DNA of 64,000 bases from Aliiglaciecola sp. 3_MG-2023 (lineage in GTDB: Bacteria > Pseudomonadota > Gammaproteobacteria > Enterobacterales > Alteromonadaceae): assembly GCF_030548205.1 (NCBI RefSeq), contig NZ_JAUORV010000015.1:62001-126000 (forward strand), given 5' to 3'. Positions within the stretch are counted from its first letter, which is position 1; each line of letters opens with the position of its first letter. Positions 34,393 through 41,782 of this stretch are shown piece after piece. The position numbers were made by a program, and so were the translations under genes. The notes beneath the pieces were generated by a model. That model did not search any database, was not told the origin of the DNA, and was given only the letters and a program-made list of their open reading frames with translations.

Positions 34393-35286
34393 CTAATCTC
34401 GCCAGCGGCGTGTGATATCTTGATAGTCATCAATACGACGATCCCTAAAATAGGGCCATATTCTTTTTATCTGTTCGGTTCTAGCTAAGTCTAATTCTAC
34501 CATTAGGTTTTCTTGTTTATCGCTGCTCGCTTGGGCAAGGACTTCCCCCTGAGGGCCGGCAATAAAGCTTTGTCCCCAAAATTGAATGCCAGGATCGCCT
34601 GCCACAGGAGAGGCTTCAAACCCTGTACGATTGGCCACAATAACAGGTACTGAATTCGCCACAGCATGTGAGCGTTGAATGGTTTGCCAAGCGTTAAATT
34701 GGCGCTGCTTTTCTTCCGTTGTGTCTGTGTTATCCCAACCAATTGCTGTTGGGTAAAACAACATGTCAGCTCCTGCCATCGCCATTAATCGAGCTGCTTC
34801 TGGATACCATTGATCCCAGCAAACCAGAACGCCTAATCGACCAACACTAGTATCGATGGGTTCAAACCCTAAGTCCCCTGGGGTAAAGTAAAATTTTTCG
34901 TAAAATCCAGGATCATCCGGTATATGCATTTTACGATACTTACCAACCATACCTGCTTGTCGGTCAAATACGACCGCCGTATTGTGGTATAACCCAGAGC
35001 CGCGCTTTTCAAATAATGAGGTGACTAACACTATGTTGTGTTTAGCCGCTAAATCGGCGAAATAATCTGTGGCAGGACCAGGAATTGTTTCGGCTAAATC
35101 AAAATAATCGGTGTTTTCTTCCTGGCAGAAATACAGGGTGCTATGGAGTTCTTGCAATAGCACTAATTCACAGCCATCGGCTGCAAGCTTGGCAACTTGC
35201 TTCGCGCTATTTTCCCAGTTTTCAGATTTATCATTGCTGCTAATGGCTTGTTGTACTAAGCCAACTTTCAATGTGTTTTTATTCAT
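34393..35286 (-). CDS. aguB: N-carbamoylputrescine amidohydrolase
   Basis: Carbon-nitrogen hydrolase (nitrilase fold) that converts N-carbamoylputrescine to putrescine, the last step from agmatine. The catalytic triad is visible: Glu in LLQELHSTLYF, Lys in KYRKMHIPDDPGFYEKFYF, and Cys in GVLVCWDQWYPEAARLMA. The open frame starts at 35304, but the ATG at 35286 has AAGGG upstream and gives 297 aa with the expected N-terminus (KVGLVQQAIS). It begins one base after the aguA stop, so the two form a tight operon. Confidence 0.95.
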   Translation of the reverse strand: MNKNTLKVGLVQQAISSNDKSENWENSAKQVAKLAADGCELVLLQELHSTLYFCQEENTDYFDLAETIPGPATDYFADLAAKHNIVLVTSLFEKRGSGLYHNTAVVFDRQAGMVGKYRKMHIPDDPGFYEKFYFTPGDLGFEPIDTSVGRLGVLVCWDQWYPEAARLMAMAGADMLFYPTAIGWDNTDTTEEKQRQFNAWQTIQRSHAVANSVPVIVANRTGFEASPVAGDPGIQFWGQSFIAGPQGEVLAQASSDKQENLMVELDLARTEQIKRIWPYFRDRRIDDYQDITRRWRD

Positions 35287-35287
35287 T

Positions 35288-36352
35288 TTACCCTTCACAT
35301 CCATAAACAGTTAAGCCATTGCTAAGGTATTCGATAACCTCAGCTTTCAATGTTCCCACAGGAACCTGCATGCTAATACAGTGCACACTGCCAAATTGTT
35401 GTACTAAAGGCAAACTATCAATGGGCACGATTGTGTAATCTGGATATGCGCCAGCGATGATATTCAAGGCTAATTCATCTTCAGGTTGAGCATACACAGG
35501 GCACAATATTTGATGGTTTGAAATTAAGAAATTAGCGTAAGATGCAGGTAAGCGCTCACCAACCTCATTCACTATGTGTGGTAGCGGAAGTTCAAAAATA
35601 TCATGATTAGGCAAGAGGGCTCTAAGCTCATCAACTAACGCACCTAGCCCGTTGAAATGACTATCTTCAGGGCGATTAAAACAAGACTGAATGACCACCC
35701 CATGGTTGTCAGTGAACCTCACTATGGTATCAATATGCCCATCGGTATCGTCACCTTCTAGGTGACCATTTTGTAAAATACTGACGCGGGTTGCACCTAG
35801 ATGCTCAGCAAATAGAGATTGATAAGAAGCGCACGTCATCTGGCCATTACGTTCAGGGTTTTGTAGACACATGGCGGTGGAAAGCAAGTGGCCATTTTGA
35901 TCTATCTCCAGCGCGCCACCTTCAGCGACTAAATCAACACTTTTAAGAGAGGCTTTACACAGGTTCGCTAACACTGTGGCATTCACTTTGTTGTCTAACT
36001 GGGCGTCAAATTTATTTCCCCACCCATTGAATTTAAATTCAATAGGTTGCATGACATTTCCTTGTTTAAGCGTCAGAAAACAATAGTCTCTACACCAGGT
36101 ATCGTTGTAGTTAGTCACTACAAACATCAATTTTTTGGACCCTTTCAGAGACAGTTTAGCCGCCTCAACCTCTTGCTCTTTGATCAACAATATCACCCCG
36201 GTATTGTTACGAGTGATGGCATCAATGAGTTGCTTGTAGGTTTGCCTGACTTCCTTTAACCATGGTTTCCAATCGGTTTTATCATCAGGCCAGGCTAAAA
36301 TTACGGCGTCTTGTGCATACCATTCTGGTAGCAATGTTAATTCTGGTTTCAT
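35288..36352 (-). CDS. aguA: Agmatine deiminase
   Basis: Porphyromonas-type peptidylarginine-deiminase-fold enzyme that hydrolyses agmatine to N-carbamoylputrescine and ammonia. At 354 aa it has family length. Catalytic-region motifs: WCRDYCFL (usual form WxRDxxP), GHLEGDDTDGHIDTIVRF and the nucleophilic cysteine in FGSVHCISMQVP. The YCFL and SVHC variants differ from the common TGPT and NIHC forms, suggesting a divergent subgroup. It is followed directly by aguB, which completes the two-step route to putrescine. Confidence 0.92.
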   Translation of the reverse strand: MKPELTLLPEWYAQDAVILAWPDDKTDWKPWLKEVRQTYKQLIDAITRNNTGVILLIKEQEVEAAKLSLKGSKKLMFVVTNYNDTWCRDYCFLTLKQGNVMQPIEFKFNGWGNKFDAQLDNKVNATVLANLCKASLKSVDLVAEGGALEIDQNGHLLSTAMCLQNPERNGQMTCASYQSLFAEHLGATRVSILQNGHLEGDDTDGHIDTIVRFTDNHGVVIQSCFNRPEDSHFNGLGALVDELRALLPNHDIFELPLPHIVNEVGERLPASYANFLISNHQILCPVYAQPEDELALNIIAGAYPDYTIVPIDSLPLVQQFGSVHCISMQVPVGTLKAEVIEYLSNGLTVYGCEG

Positions 36353-36528
36353 TAGACTATTTAGTTAAACAGATTCAGCGGCAATTATACCCTTCCCCCT
36401 AAGGTAGGGGTAGATTTTTATGTGTCGAAGAATATTCCCAAGGCTCACGTTTTTGATGATATGAGTCAATGGACTTTAGCAGTGGGCATGTTAACGTAAG
36501 AGGGTAATTATCAACTTTGGAGCATATT

Positions 36529-37278
36529 ATGGCGCAATGGCATGATGGAAAAATTGTCAATCGAGTTGATTGGAATGATCATTTGTTTAGTCTGCAATTC
36601 GAATGTACTGCGTTTCCTAAATTCAAAGCCGGCCAATTTACAAAAGTCGGCCTTATCCAAGACGATAATAAGGTGTTATCCCGCCCTTATTCATTGGTGA
36701 ACTCGCCAAATGCGGAATTTTTAGAAATTATTGCTGTGCCAGTGGAAAATGGTAGTCTGTCTCCTAAGCTACACGAACTACAGATCGGCGACGAAGTGAA
36801 AATTATGTCACCGGCCACCGGTTTTTTAGTCTTAGAAGAAGTTCCACAAAGCGAAACCTTGTTTTTGATAGCGACGGGAACAGGAGTAGGGCCTTTTATT
36901 TCCATATTAGAAAGTGAAGAAGCTTGGAGCAAATACACAAATGTCGTGCTAGTTTACGGTGCAAGACAAAATAGTGATCTCGCCTATTCCGACAAAATTC
37001 AAACATGGTTAAGTGACAAGCCTGAGCAATTTCGATTTGTGCCTATTGTTAGCCGTGAATTTAACCCTAATGCATTGAAAGGACGTATTCCTGAATTAAT
37101 TGCATCCGGGGCAATCCAGCAAAAGTGCGGGATTGAGTTTGCGCCAACAACTTGTCAGGTTATGCTGTGTGGAAATCCAGAGATGATTAAAGATACGTTA
37201 GAGGTGCTTTCCACCTTTGGTCTGAAAAAACATCTGCGTCGTTCGCCTGGGCACATTAGTTTAGAACGGTATTGGTAA
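36529..37278 (+). CDS. fpr: Ferredoxin/flavodoxin-NADP reductase
   Basis: FAD-containing reductase that moves electrons between NADPH and ferredoxin or flavodoxin. FAD-binding domain (1-100) with KAGQFTKVGL and SRPYSLVNSP; NADP domain with ATGTGVGPFISIL and LVYGAR; C-terminal CGNPEMIKDT and HLRRSPGHISLERYW, ending in the aromatic residue that stacks on the flavin. The open frame starts at a TTG, but GGAG six bases before the ATG at 36529 sets the start (249 aa, E. coli 248). In enterics fpr is SoxRS-controlled; no soxbox is seen here. Confidence 0.95.
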   Translation: MAQWHDGKIVNRVDWNDHLFSLQFECTAFPKFKAGQFTKVGLIQDDNKVLSRPYSLVNSPNAEFLEIIAVPVENGSLSPKLHELQIGDEVKIMSPATGFLVLEEVPQSETLFLIATGTGVGPFISILESEEAWSKYTNVVLVYGARQNSDLAYSDKIQTWLSDKPEQFRFVPIVSREFNPNALKGRIPELIASGAIQQKCGIEFAPTTCQVMLCGNPEMIKDTLEVLSTFGLKKHLRRSPGHISLERYW

Positions 37279-37328
37279 GTTGCCCGTATCGAATTAACGC
37301 GCAACAATAGAAATTCAAGGGTAAAGTA

Positions 37329-38522
37329 ATGCATACACAGCCAATCATTAAGGCTATCGGATTGGTCACAATGTTAGCTGGGTTGGGAGCCTGTCAAACA
37401 TCGAATCCCAATACACCAGTTGTTTCGTCTCAACATGAAAGTCTATCTAAGGTGTCTTTGAATTGGCGCTCTAGCTTATTTAGCCCCCGTGAAGTTGCCT
37501 CTGTAGATGATATTTTTCAATTGACTGTAAAGCAGAAAAATGATTTCAATACTTACTATTTTGCTGAAAGAAACGCTCATATTGAAGGGCATGAACGTCT
37601 CTACAATTACTTAGAAATGATTCTATATGGTTTCGACTACAAAGGAGATACCTATAAAGCATCTGATGCCCTCTCTAAACACAGTGGTAATTGTCTGTCT
37701 TTGGCCATCGTGACTACGGCATTAGCAAATTTAGTGGATTTAGATGTCCGTTACCAGCGTGTAAATACCGCACCTATTTATCAACGTTTCCATAACGTAA
37801 TGACGTTATCCTCCCATGTTAGAAGCCATGTTTTTGCGCCGGAAACACCGCTAAAGAAAAATGAAATTGTCGTCGCTAGAAAAAAAATGATAATCGACTA
37901 CTTTCCAGAAAAAGGTAACGTAAGAGGTGACTTCCTGAATAAGTCACAATTTTTATCAATGTATTATCAGAACTTAGCTGGCGATAGCTTAGTCGCAAAA
38001 GATTATGACCTTACCTATGCACTTCTAGCAAAAGCCATGGAAATAAGCAGTGAAGATCCAGAAACTTTAAATACGCTTGCGGTCCTATACAAAAAACTCG
38101 GTGATTTGGCCAAGGCCGAGCAAATTTATGATTACTCGTTAAATAACACCTCGGGCTCAGTCAATATTTTAAGTAATTACGCAATGCTCTTAACCGAGCA
38201 AAACCGACAAGAGGAGTTATCAACTTTACAAGAAAAGCTGATGTCCATAGAGGATGATAATCCCTATCGTTGGTACGATATAGCCAATCAACATTTTGAT
38301 AAGGACGAGCTTTTCAAAGCGTTACGTTACTTTAAAAGATCTATAAAAGCCGCCCCTTATTTACACGAAGGGTATTTTGGTTTAGCAAAAACCTACTATC
38401 AATTGGGTCGAGTAAAATCCGCTAAGCAGAATATGGATAAAGCAGTGGAATTGGCATTTACACCGAAAGACAAAGTCTTGTATCAGGCAAAATTAAAAGT
38501 ATTGGCCGTAAAAAAAGACTAG
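37329..38522 (+). CDS. TPR lipoprotein with transglutaminase-like domain
   Basis: 397-aa predicted lipoprotein: signal peptide with lipobox LGAC (lipidated Cys near residue 22). The middle (about 75-200) holds GNCLSLAIVTTALANL, then FHNVMTL and MIIDYFPE, a Cys-His-Asp arrangement like transglutaminase/protease folds. The C-terminal part (about 220-395) has TPR repeats (SEDPETLNTLAVLYKKLGDL; PYLHEGYFGLAKTYYQLGRV). It probably sits in the outer or inner membrane facing the periplasm. Similar TPR-transglutaminase lipoproteins occur across Alteromonadales; the substrate is unknown. Confidence 0.78.
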   Translation: MHTQPIIKAIGLVTMLAGLGACQTSNPNTPVVSSQHESLSKVSLNWRSSLFSPREVASVDDIFQLTVKQKNDFNTYYFAERNAHIEGHERLYNYLEMILYGFDYKGDTYKASDALSKHSGNCLSLAIVTTALANLVDLDVRYQRVNTAPIYQRFHNVMTLSSHVRSHVFAPETPLKKNEIVVARKKMIIDYFPEKGNVRGDFLNKSQFLSMYYQNLAGDSLVAKDYDLTYALLAKAMEISSEDPETLNTLAVLYKKLGDLAKAEQIYDYSLNNTSGSVNILSNYAMLLTEQNRQEELSTLQEKLMSIEDDNPYRWYDIANQHFDKDELFKALRYFKRSIKAAPYLHEGYFGLAKTYYQLGRVKSAKQNMDKAVELAFTPKDKVLYQAKLKVLAVKKD

Positions 38523-38535
38523 CCTTTGAAATGCG

Positions 38536-38892
38536 CTAATTAAGCTGTTTCTTCAATAACTGGCCGTTACGCTCAATTACATCAATGAGTGGAATAAAAC
38601 CTGCTGGCGTAGATAAATTTGCATAACCATTAGCCATTTCCACTAAGACATCACCAAACTTAGACTTTCTGCTGGGTTGTGGGGCATAGTCGACAGACAA
38701 ATTATCCACATTAACCCATGCGGTTGGTCCCCCTGATGCGGCAAAAGCAATATCTAGTTCTGAGTGTTTTACCCGTGTTGCCAATTGATATAAATCGATA
38801 TGTTGAATAACAGTAGAAATAAGAACTCTTTCGTTTTCCACATTGCTTAATAAGCTCATAAGTTTATCTTGCGCGTGAAAAACGTATATCAT
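38536..38892 (-). CDS. Small hypothetical protein
   Basis: 118 aa, soluble, with no recognised family. It begins MIYVFHAQDKLMSLLSNVEN and has alternating hydrophobic strands through the middle (LDIAFAASGGPTAWVNVDNL). The length, the GATGAGA upstream of the start and the neighbouring small gene on the same strand suggest it is real. It converges with the TPR lipoprotein gene, 13 bases apart. Confidence 0.6.
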   Translation of the reverse strand: MIYVFHAQDKLMSLLSNVENERVLISTVIQHIDLYQLATRVKHSELDIAFAASGGPTAWVNVDNLSVDYAPQPSRKSKFGDVLVEMANGYANLSTPAGFIPLIDVIERNGQLLKKQLN

Positions 38893-38912
38893 AAAAGTCT
38901 CATCTTAATCTG

Positions 38913-39101
38913 TTACCCCATTACTATCACATTTTTAACATTATCCACGCCATTGGCAATGATAATTTCAAAACTCGACATACATTTTTGACAACGCATG
39001 ATTTGGGGTTGATTCATGATTTGTTTTTGATGGTTATCGAGGGCATTTGCTGATAAGCAAATTGGACATAAACATTCCAGTGAAGCTTCTGTTTTAATCA
39101 T
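38913..39101 (-). CDS. Small zinc-ribbon-like protein
   Basis: 62 aa from the ATG at 39101, nine bases behind AAAAGGA; a first ATG at 39110 directly abuts the Shine-Dalgarno and is unlikely. Two CxxC knuckles, CPIC near residue 12 and CQKC near 36, can form a zinc ribbon of the MJ0042/CpXC style. Function unknown; it is 20 bases upstream of the 118-aa gene on the same strand and probably co-transcribed. Confidence 0.6.
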   Translation of the reverse strand: MIKTEASLECLCPICLSANALDNHQKQIMNQPQIMRCQKCMSSFEIIIANGVDNVKNVIVMG

Positions 39102-39360
39102 GAATGACATTCCTTTTGTCTTTGAAATACTAGGTAACGCAGAGCAGTAAACTAACTGCGTGCTTATTTTGACGGTATTTATTCTGGATGCAAGTGTTTT
39201 TGTTGAATTTATACTCAGTCAGGGTAAGTAAAATAAACGGCAGTGAAATAAACCTACCGATTTAGGATTGCATATGATTTCTTAGCCCTTTTCAACGGCG
39301 TTGTGATTTAAAAATATGCTAACCTGAATCCGCTGATGTTTTTTAACGAGAAAATATAAA

Positions 39361-39996
39361 ATGCCAACAATTGATACTTTCCTTGCGTTTTCTGTTGCGT
39401 CAATAATTATGAGTGTTTCTCCTGGCCCATCTAACCTTTACATCTTGGCCAGGACCATGGCGGATGGTCATAAGTCGGGTATAGCAGCAGCATCTGGCAT
39501 GGCGATAGGTTCCATGACTTATGTTTTACTGACCGCATTGGGATTGGCGACAGTGTTCCGTTATTCGCCAACTGCCTACACTATGTTGAAGCTATGTGGG
39601 GCGGCCTATTTGATTTTTTTAGGTATTCAAGCTTTCAAAGGTGCAGGCTCTGAGCACGCGGAAAAACCTAAAGTACGCTTAATCAGTATTCCTAAAGTAT
39701 TTAGACAGGGTATCTTAGTAGAACTAACCAACCCTAAAACCGCACTCTTTTTTTTGGCGTTTCTGCCGCAGTTTGTTGATCCAGAGATTGGTCAGGTGGC
39801 ATTGCAAATTGGTTTGTTAGGAGCAGTGTATACGCTAATTGCCTATTGCAGTGACTTAATGGTAGTGCAGTTATCTAAAAAACTAGGAAAGTGGCTATCG
39901 TCACACCCGTTATTTGTGGCCTGGCAGGATAGATTAGCCGGTTCTATTCTATTTGGTTTAGGGGCTTATATTGGCTGGCAAGAAATAACCAATTAA
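39361..39996 (+). CDS. LysE/RhtB-family amino-acid exporter
   Basis: 211-aa inner-membrane protein with six predicted helices. The N-terminal SVSPGPSNLYILARTMADGHKSGI is the family signature, and ELTNPKTALFFLAFLPQFVD is the second conserved block. Exports an amino acid or homoserine-lactone-like compound; the substrate is not predictable. Stand-alone gene converging on soxR. Confidence 0.9.
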   Translation: MPTIDTFLAFSVASIIMSVSPGPSNLYILARTMADGHKSGIAAASGMAIGSMTYVLLTALGLATVFRYSPTAYTMLKLCGAAYLIFLGIQAFKGAGSEHAEKPKVRLISIPKVFRQGILVELTNPKTALFFLAFLPQFVDPEIGQVALQIGLLGAVYTLIAYCSDLMVVQLSKKLGKWLSSHPLFVAWQDRLAGSILFGLGAYIGWQEITN

Positions 39997-40158
39997 CTCA
40001 CCTTTTTACAATTTAGTTGAGCAAACTAGAAGCTAGGGCAATCTTTAGAGGTATGAATAAATGCCATGTATGAATAGGCTTGTTCAAAATTGTATGTGAA
40101 TAATCCCAGTTACCTTTTAGCCTCATTCCGCTGCCAGCAACCTCTGTCTATTAGCGCC

Positions 40159-40596
40159 TTAGCGTTCGAGAAGCACCGGGCCAGGTCCTTCGGTGGCAAG
40201 CTTGTCTTGAGGGTTATAAATAGGGCAGGTTTTCATTGATAAACATCCACAGCCTATACAAGCATCCAATGAATCTTTCAGTTTTATCATGCTTTGAATT
40301 CGCGCTTCTAGCTGTTGTTGCCAACTGCTAGACAGTTTCACCCAATCTTGTTTTGTCGGCGTTCTTGATGCAGGTAAGGAAGCAAAAGCGAGCTTTATAT
40401 CTTGTAGACTTATGCCTAACTTTTGCGCAGCCTTAATCACCGAAACCCGCCTCAAGACATCGGCTTTATAACGGCGTTGATTTCCTGGGTTTCGCCAACT
40501 ATTGATCAGCCCTTTTTCCTCGTAAAAGTGCAGAGTGGATACATTGACACCGCAACGTTTAGCCACCTCACCCACACTTAATTCTCGTTCAGCCAT
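40159..40596 (-). CDS. soxR: Redox-sensing transcription activator SoxR
   Basis: MerR-family dimer with a 2Fe-2S cluster that activates target promoters when oxidised by redox-cycling compounds. The MerR helix-turn-helix lies in residues 6-40 (LSVGEVAKRCGVNVSTLHFYE). The cluster ligands are C113, C116, C118 and C124, the diagnostic C-x2-C-x-C-x5-C. The start is set at the ATG at 40596 behind AAGGAAG (145 aa); the upstream extension of the frame runs into the promoter. It is divergent from a promoter with a consensus soxbox at 40646, as expected for a SoxR target. No soxS is present in the window. Confidence 0.96.
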   Translation of the reverse strand: MAERELSVGEVAKRCGVNVSTLHFYEEKGLINSWRNPGNQRRYKADVLRRVSVIKAAQKLGISLQDIKLAFASLPASRTPTKQDWVKLSSSWQQQLEARIQSMIKLKDSLDACIGCGCLSMKTCPIYNPQDKLATEGPGPVLLER

Positions 40597-40641
40597 GATA
40601 CTTCCTTTCAAATTTTTTTTTAAGAATAGGCAAAAAAACAC

Positions 40642-40672
40642 TTTACCTCAAGTTAACTTGAGGAATTATCCT
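40642..40672 (+). promoter_or_regulatory. SoxR-activated promoter (soxbox)
   Basis: CCTCAAGTTAACTTGAGG at 40646-40663 is a perfect palindrome and identical to the known E. coli soxS operator. It lies between TTTACC (-35, 40642-40647) and TATCCT (-10, 40667-40672) with the over-long 19-base spacer that MerR-family activators correct. It fires rightward into the small ORF and VOC gene and overlaps the soxR upstream region. Confidence 0.93.
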
Positions 40673-40712
40673 ATGTTCAAGGTCAGTACTTCAAACAACT
40701 AAGGAGATTCAT

Positions 40713-40859
40713 ATGCAGTCAGATCAATCAAAGCAACGCCGTGGAAGATCACAGTTAAGTGAAACAGGCTCAGAGCTTAAGTTTTGTTTAGAAAAAGCCT
40801 CAACCAGTCGGCTAAATAATTTTTTGAATTTGTTTAACAACACAATGCATTTAAAGTGA
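40713..40859 (+). CDS. 48-codon ORF directly behind the SoxR promoter
   Basis: ATG at 40713 is preceded by AAGGAG, a perfect ribosome-binding site, and the 48-aa product (MQSDQSKQRRGRSQLSETGS at its start) is basic in the N-terminal half and amphipathic in the C-terminal half (RLNNFLNLFNNTMHL). It is the first ORF of the soxbox transcript and ends nine bases before the VOC gene, whose own GAGGT site overlaps its end. No family is recognised. It could be a functional small protein or a leader peptide. Confidence 0.6.
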   Translation: MQSDQSKQRRGRSQLSETGSELKFCLEKASTSRLNNFLNLFNNTMHLK

Positions 40860-40868
40860 GGTAATAGA

Positions 40869-41291
40869 ATGATTCGTTTAGAACATATCAATATTGTCGT
40901 AAAAGATATGCAGGAAACCCTCAAGTTTTATCAAGCGGCTTTCCCCCATTGGACTGTTCGCAATCAAGGTGAAGCCAATTGGTATGGCAGCAAAAGAAAT
41001 TGGTTACATTTTGGTGATGAATATAATTATCTTACGTTTAATGATAATGGCAGTGGTGAAAATAGGCAGCTAAAGGGGGATCAACTAGGACTCGCGCATA
41101 TTGCTTTTGAAGTAAAAAATATTTCAGCGGTTTTATCGCGTTTATTCAGCGCTGGTTTTCAACCTCACAACACTGGGGCTAACAACCAATTCAGAAAAAA
41201 TTGTTATTTTATCGATCCCAGTGGATTTGAAATAGAATTTGTAGAATATTTATCAGATATACCCAGTCAGCGGAATAATTCTGATGACTAA
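40869..41291 (+). CDS. VOC-family (glyoxalase-like) protein, SoxR target
   Basis: 140-aa vicinal-oxygen-chelate fold protein. IRLEHINIVVKDMQETLKFY opens the first beta-alpha-beta unit, with His as likely metal ligand; GLAHIAFEVKNI opens the second with another His, and IDPSGFEIEFVEYL supplies a terminal Glu. It could isomerise, degrade or sequester a redox-cycling compound. It is the second ORF of the transcript from the soxbox promoter. Specific activity cannot be predicted. Confidence 0.87.
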   Translation: MIRLEHINIVVKDMQETLKFYQAAFPHWTVRNQGEANWYGSKRNWLHFGDEYNYLTFNDNGSGENRQLKGDQLGLAHIAFEVKNISAVLSRLFSAGFQPHNTGANNQFRKNCYFIDPSGFEIEFVEYLSDIPSQRNNSDD

Positions 41292-41367
41292 GCAGGGAAG
41301 TAGACAGGGAAGTTGGCAGAGAGGTTATGCTTAATGGATAACGCCCCTGTCTTACTCATCATACCGT

Positions 41368-41766
41368 CTAGGCTTCCAAATCTTGATAGACTTCTAAAGG
41401 TAAATTGTCTGGATCGGCAAAAAAGGTAAACTCTCGGTTGGTATATTCATCAATGCGAATTGGTTCCGGCGTCACACCTTTTTGCCGTAAATAATCACAA
41501 AAGTCAGTTACTGAGTCCACTTTGAAAGCTAAATGCCTAAGTCCTTGAGCTTCAGGTTTCGAGGGCCTTTGTGGCGCGCCTGGGAACGAAAATAATTCAA
41601 TCTGGCTACCATCAGGCAAGGCTAGGTCGAGTTTGTAGGAATCTCGCTGAGCGCGGTAGTTTTCTGCCAATATTTCACATCCTAAAATATCAGTATAAAA
41701 CGCTTTAGACTGTGCATAGTTGCTGCAAATAATTGCCACATGATGAAAGCCTTTTAATCTCGTCAT
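41368..41766 (-). CDS. gloA2: YaeR-like VOC/glyoxalase protein
   Basis: 132 aa, closely resembling E. coli YaeR: FHHVAIICSNYAQSKAFYTDILG, RAQRDSYKLDLALPDG, IELFSFPGAPQRPSKPEAQGLRHLAF-type blocks and FTFFADPDNLPLEVYQDL. Metal ligands His (HHVA), Glu (IELF), His (LRHLAF) and Glu (LEVY) are all present. It belongs to the glyoxalase-I-like superfamily, but a physiological substrate is not firmly known. It lies just downstream of the amylase gene on the same strand. Confidence 0.88.
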   Translation of the reverse strand: MTRLKGFHHVAIICSNYAQSKAFYTDILGCEILAENYRAQRDSYKLDLALPDGSQIELFSFPGAPQRPSKPEAQGLRHLAFKVDSVTDFCDYLRQKGVTPEPIRIDEYTNREFTFFADPDNLPLEVYQDLEA

Positions 41767-41782
41767 TATTGTCTCAATTTAG

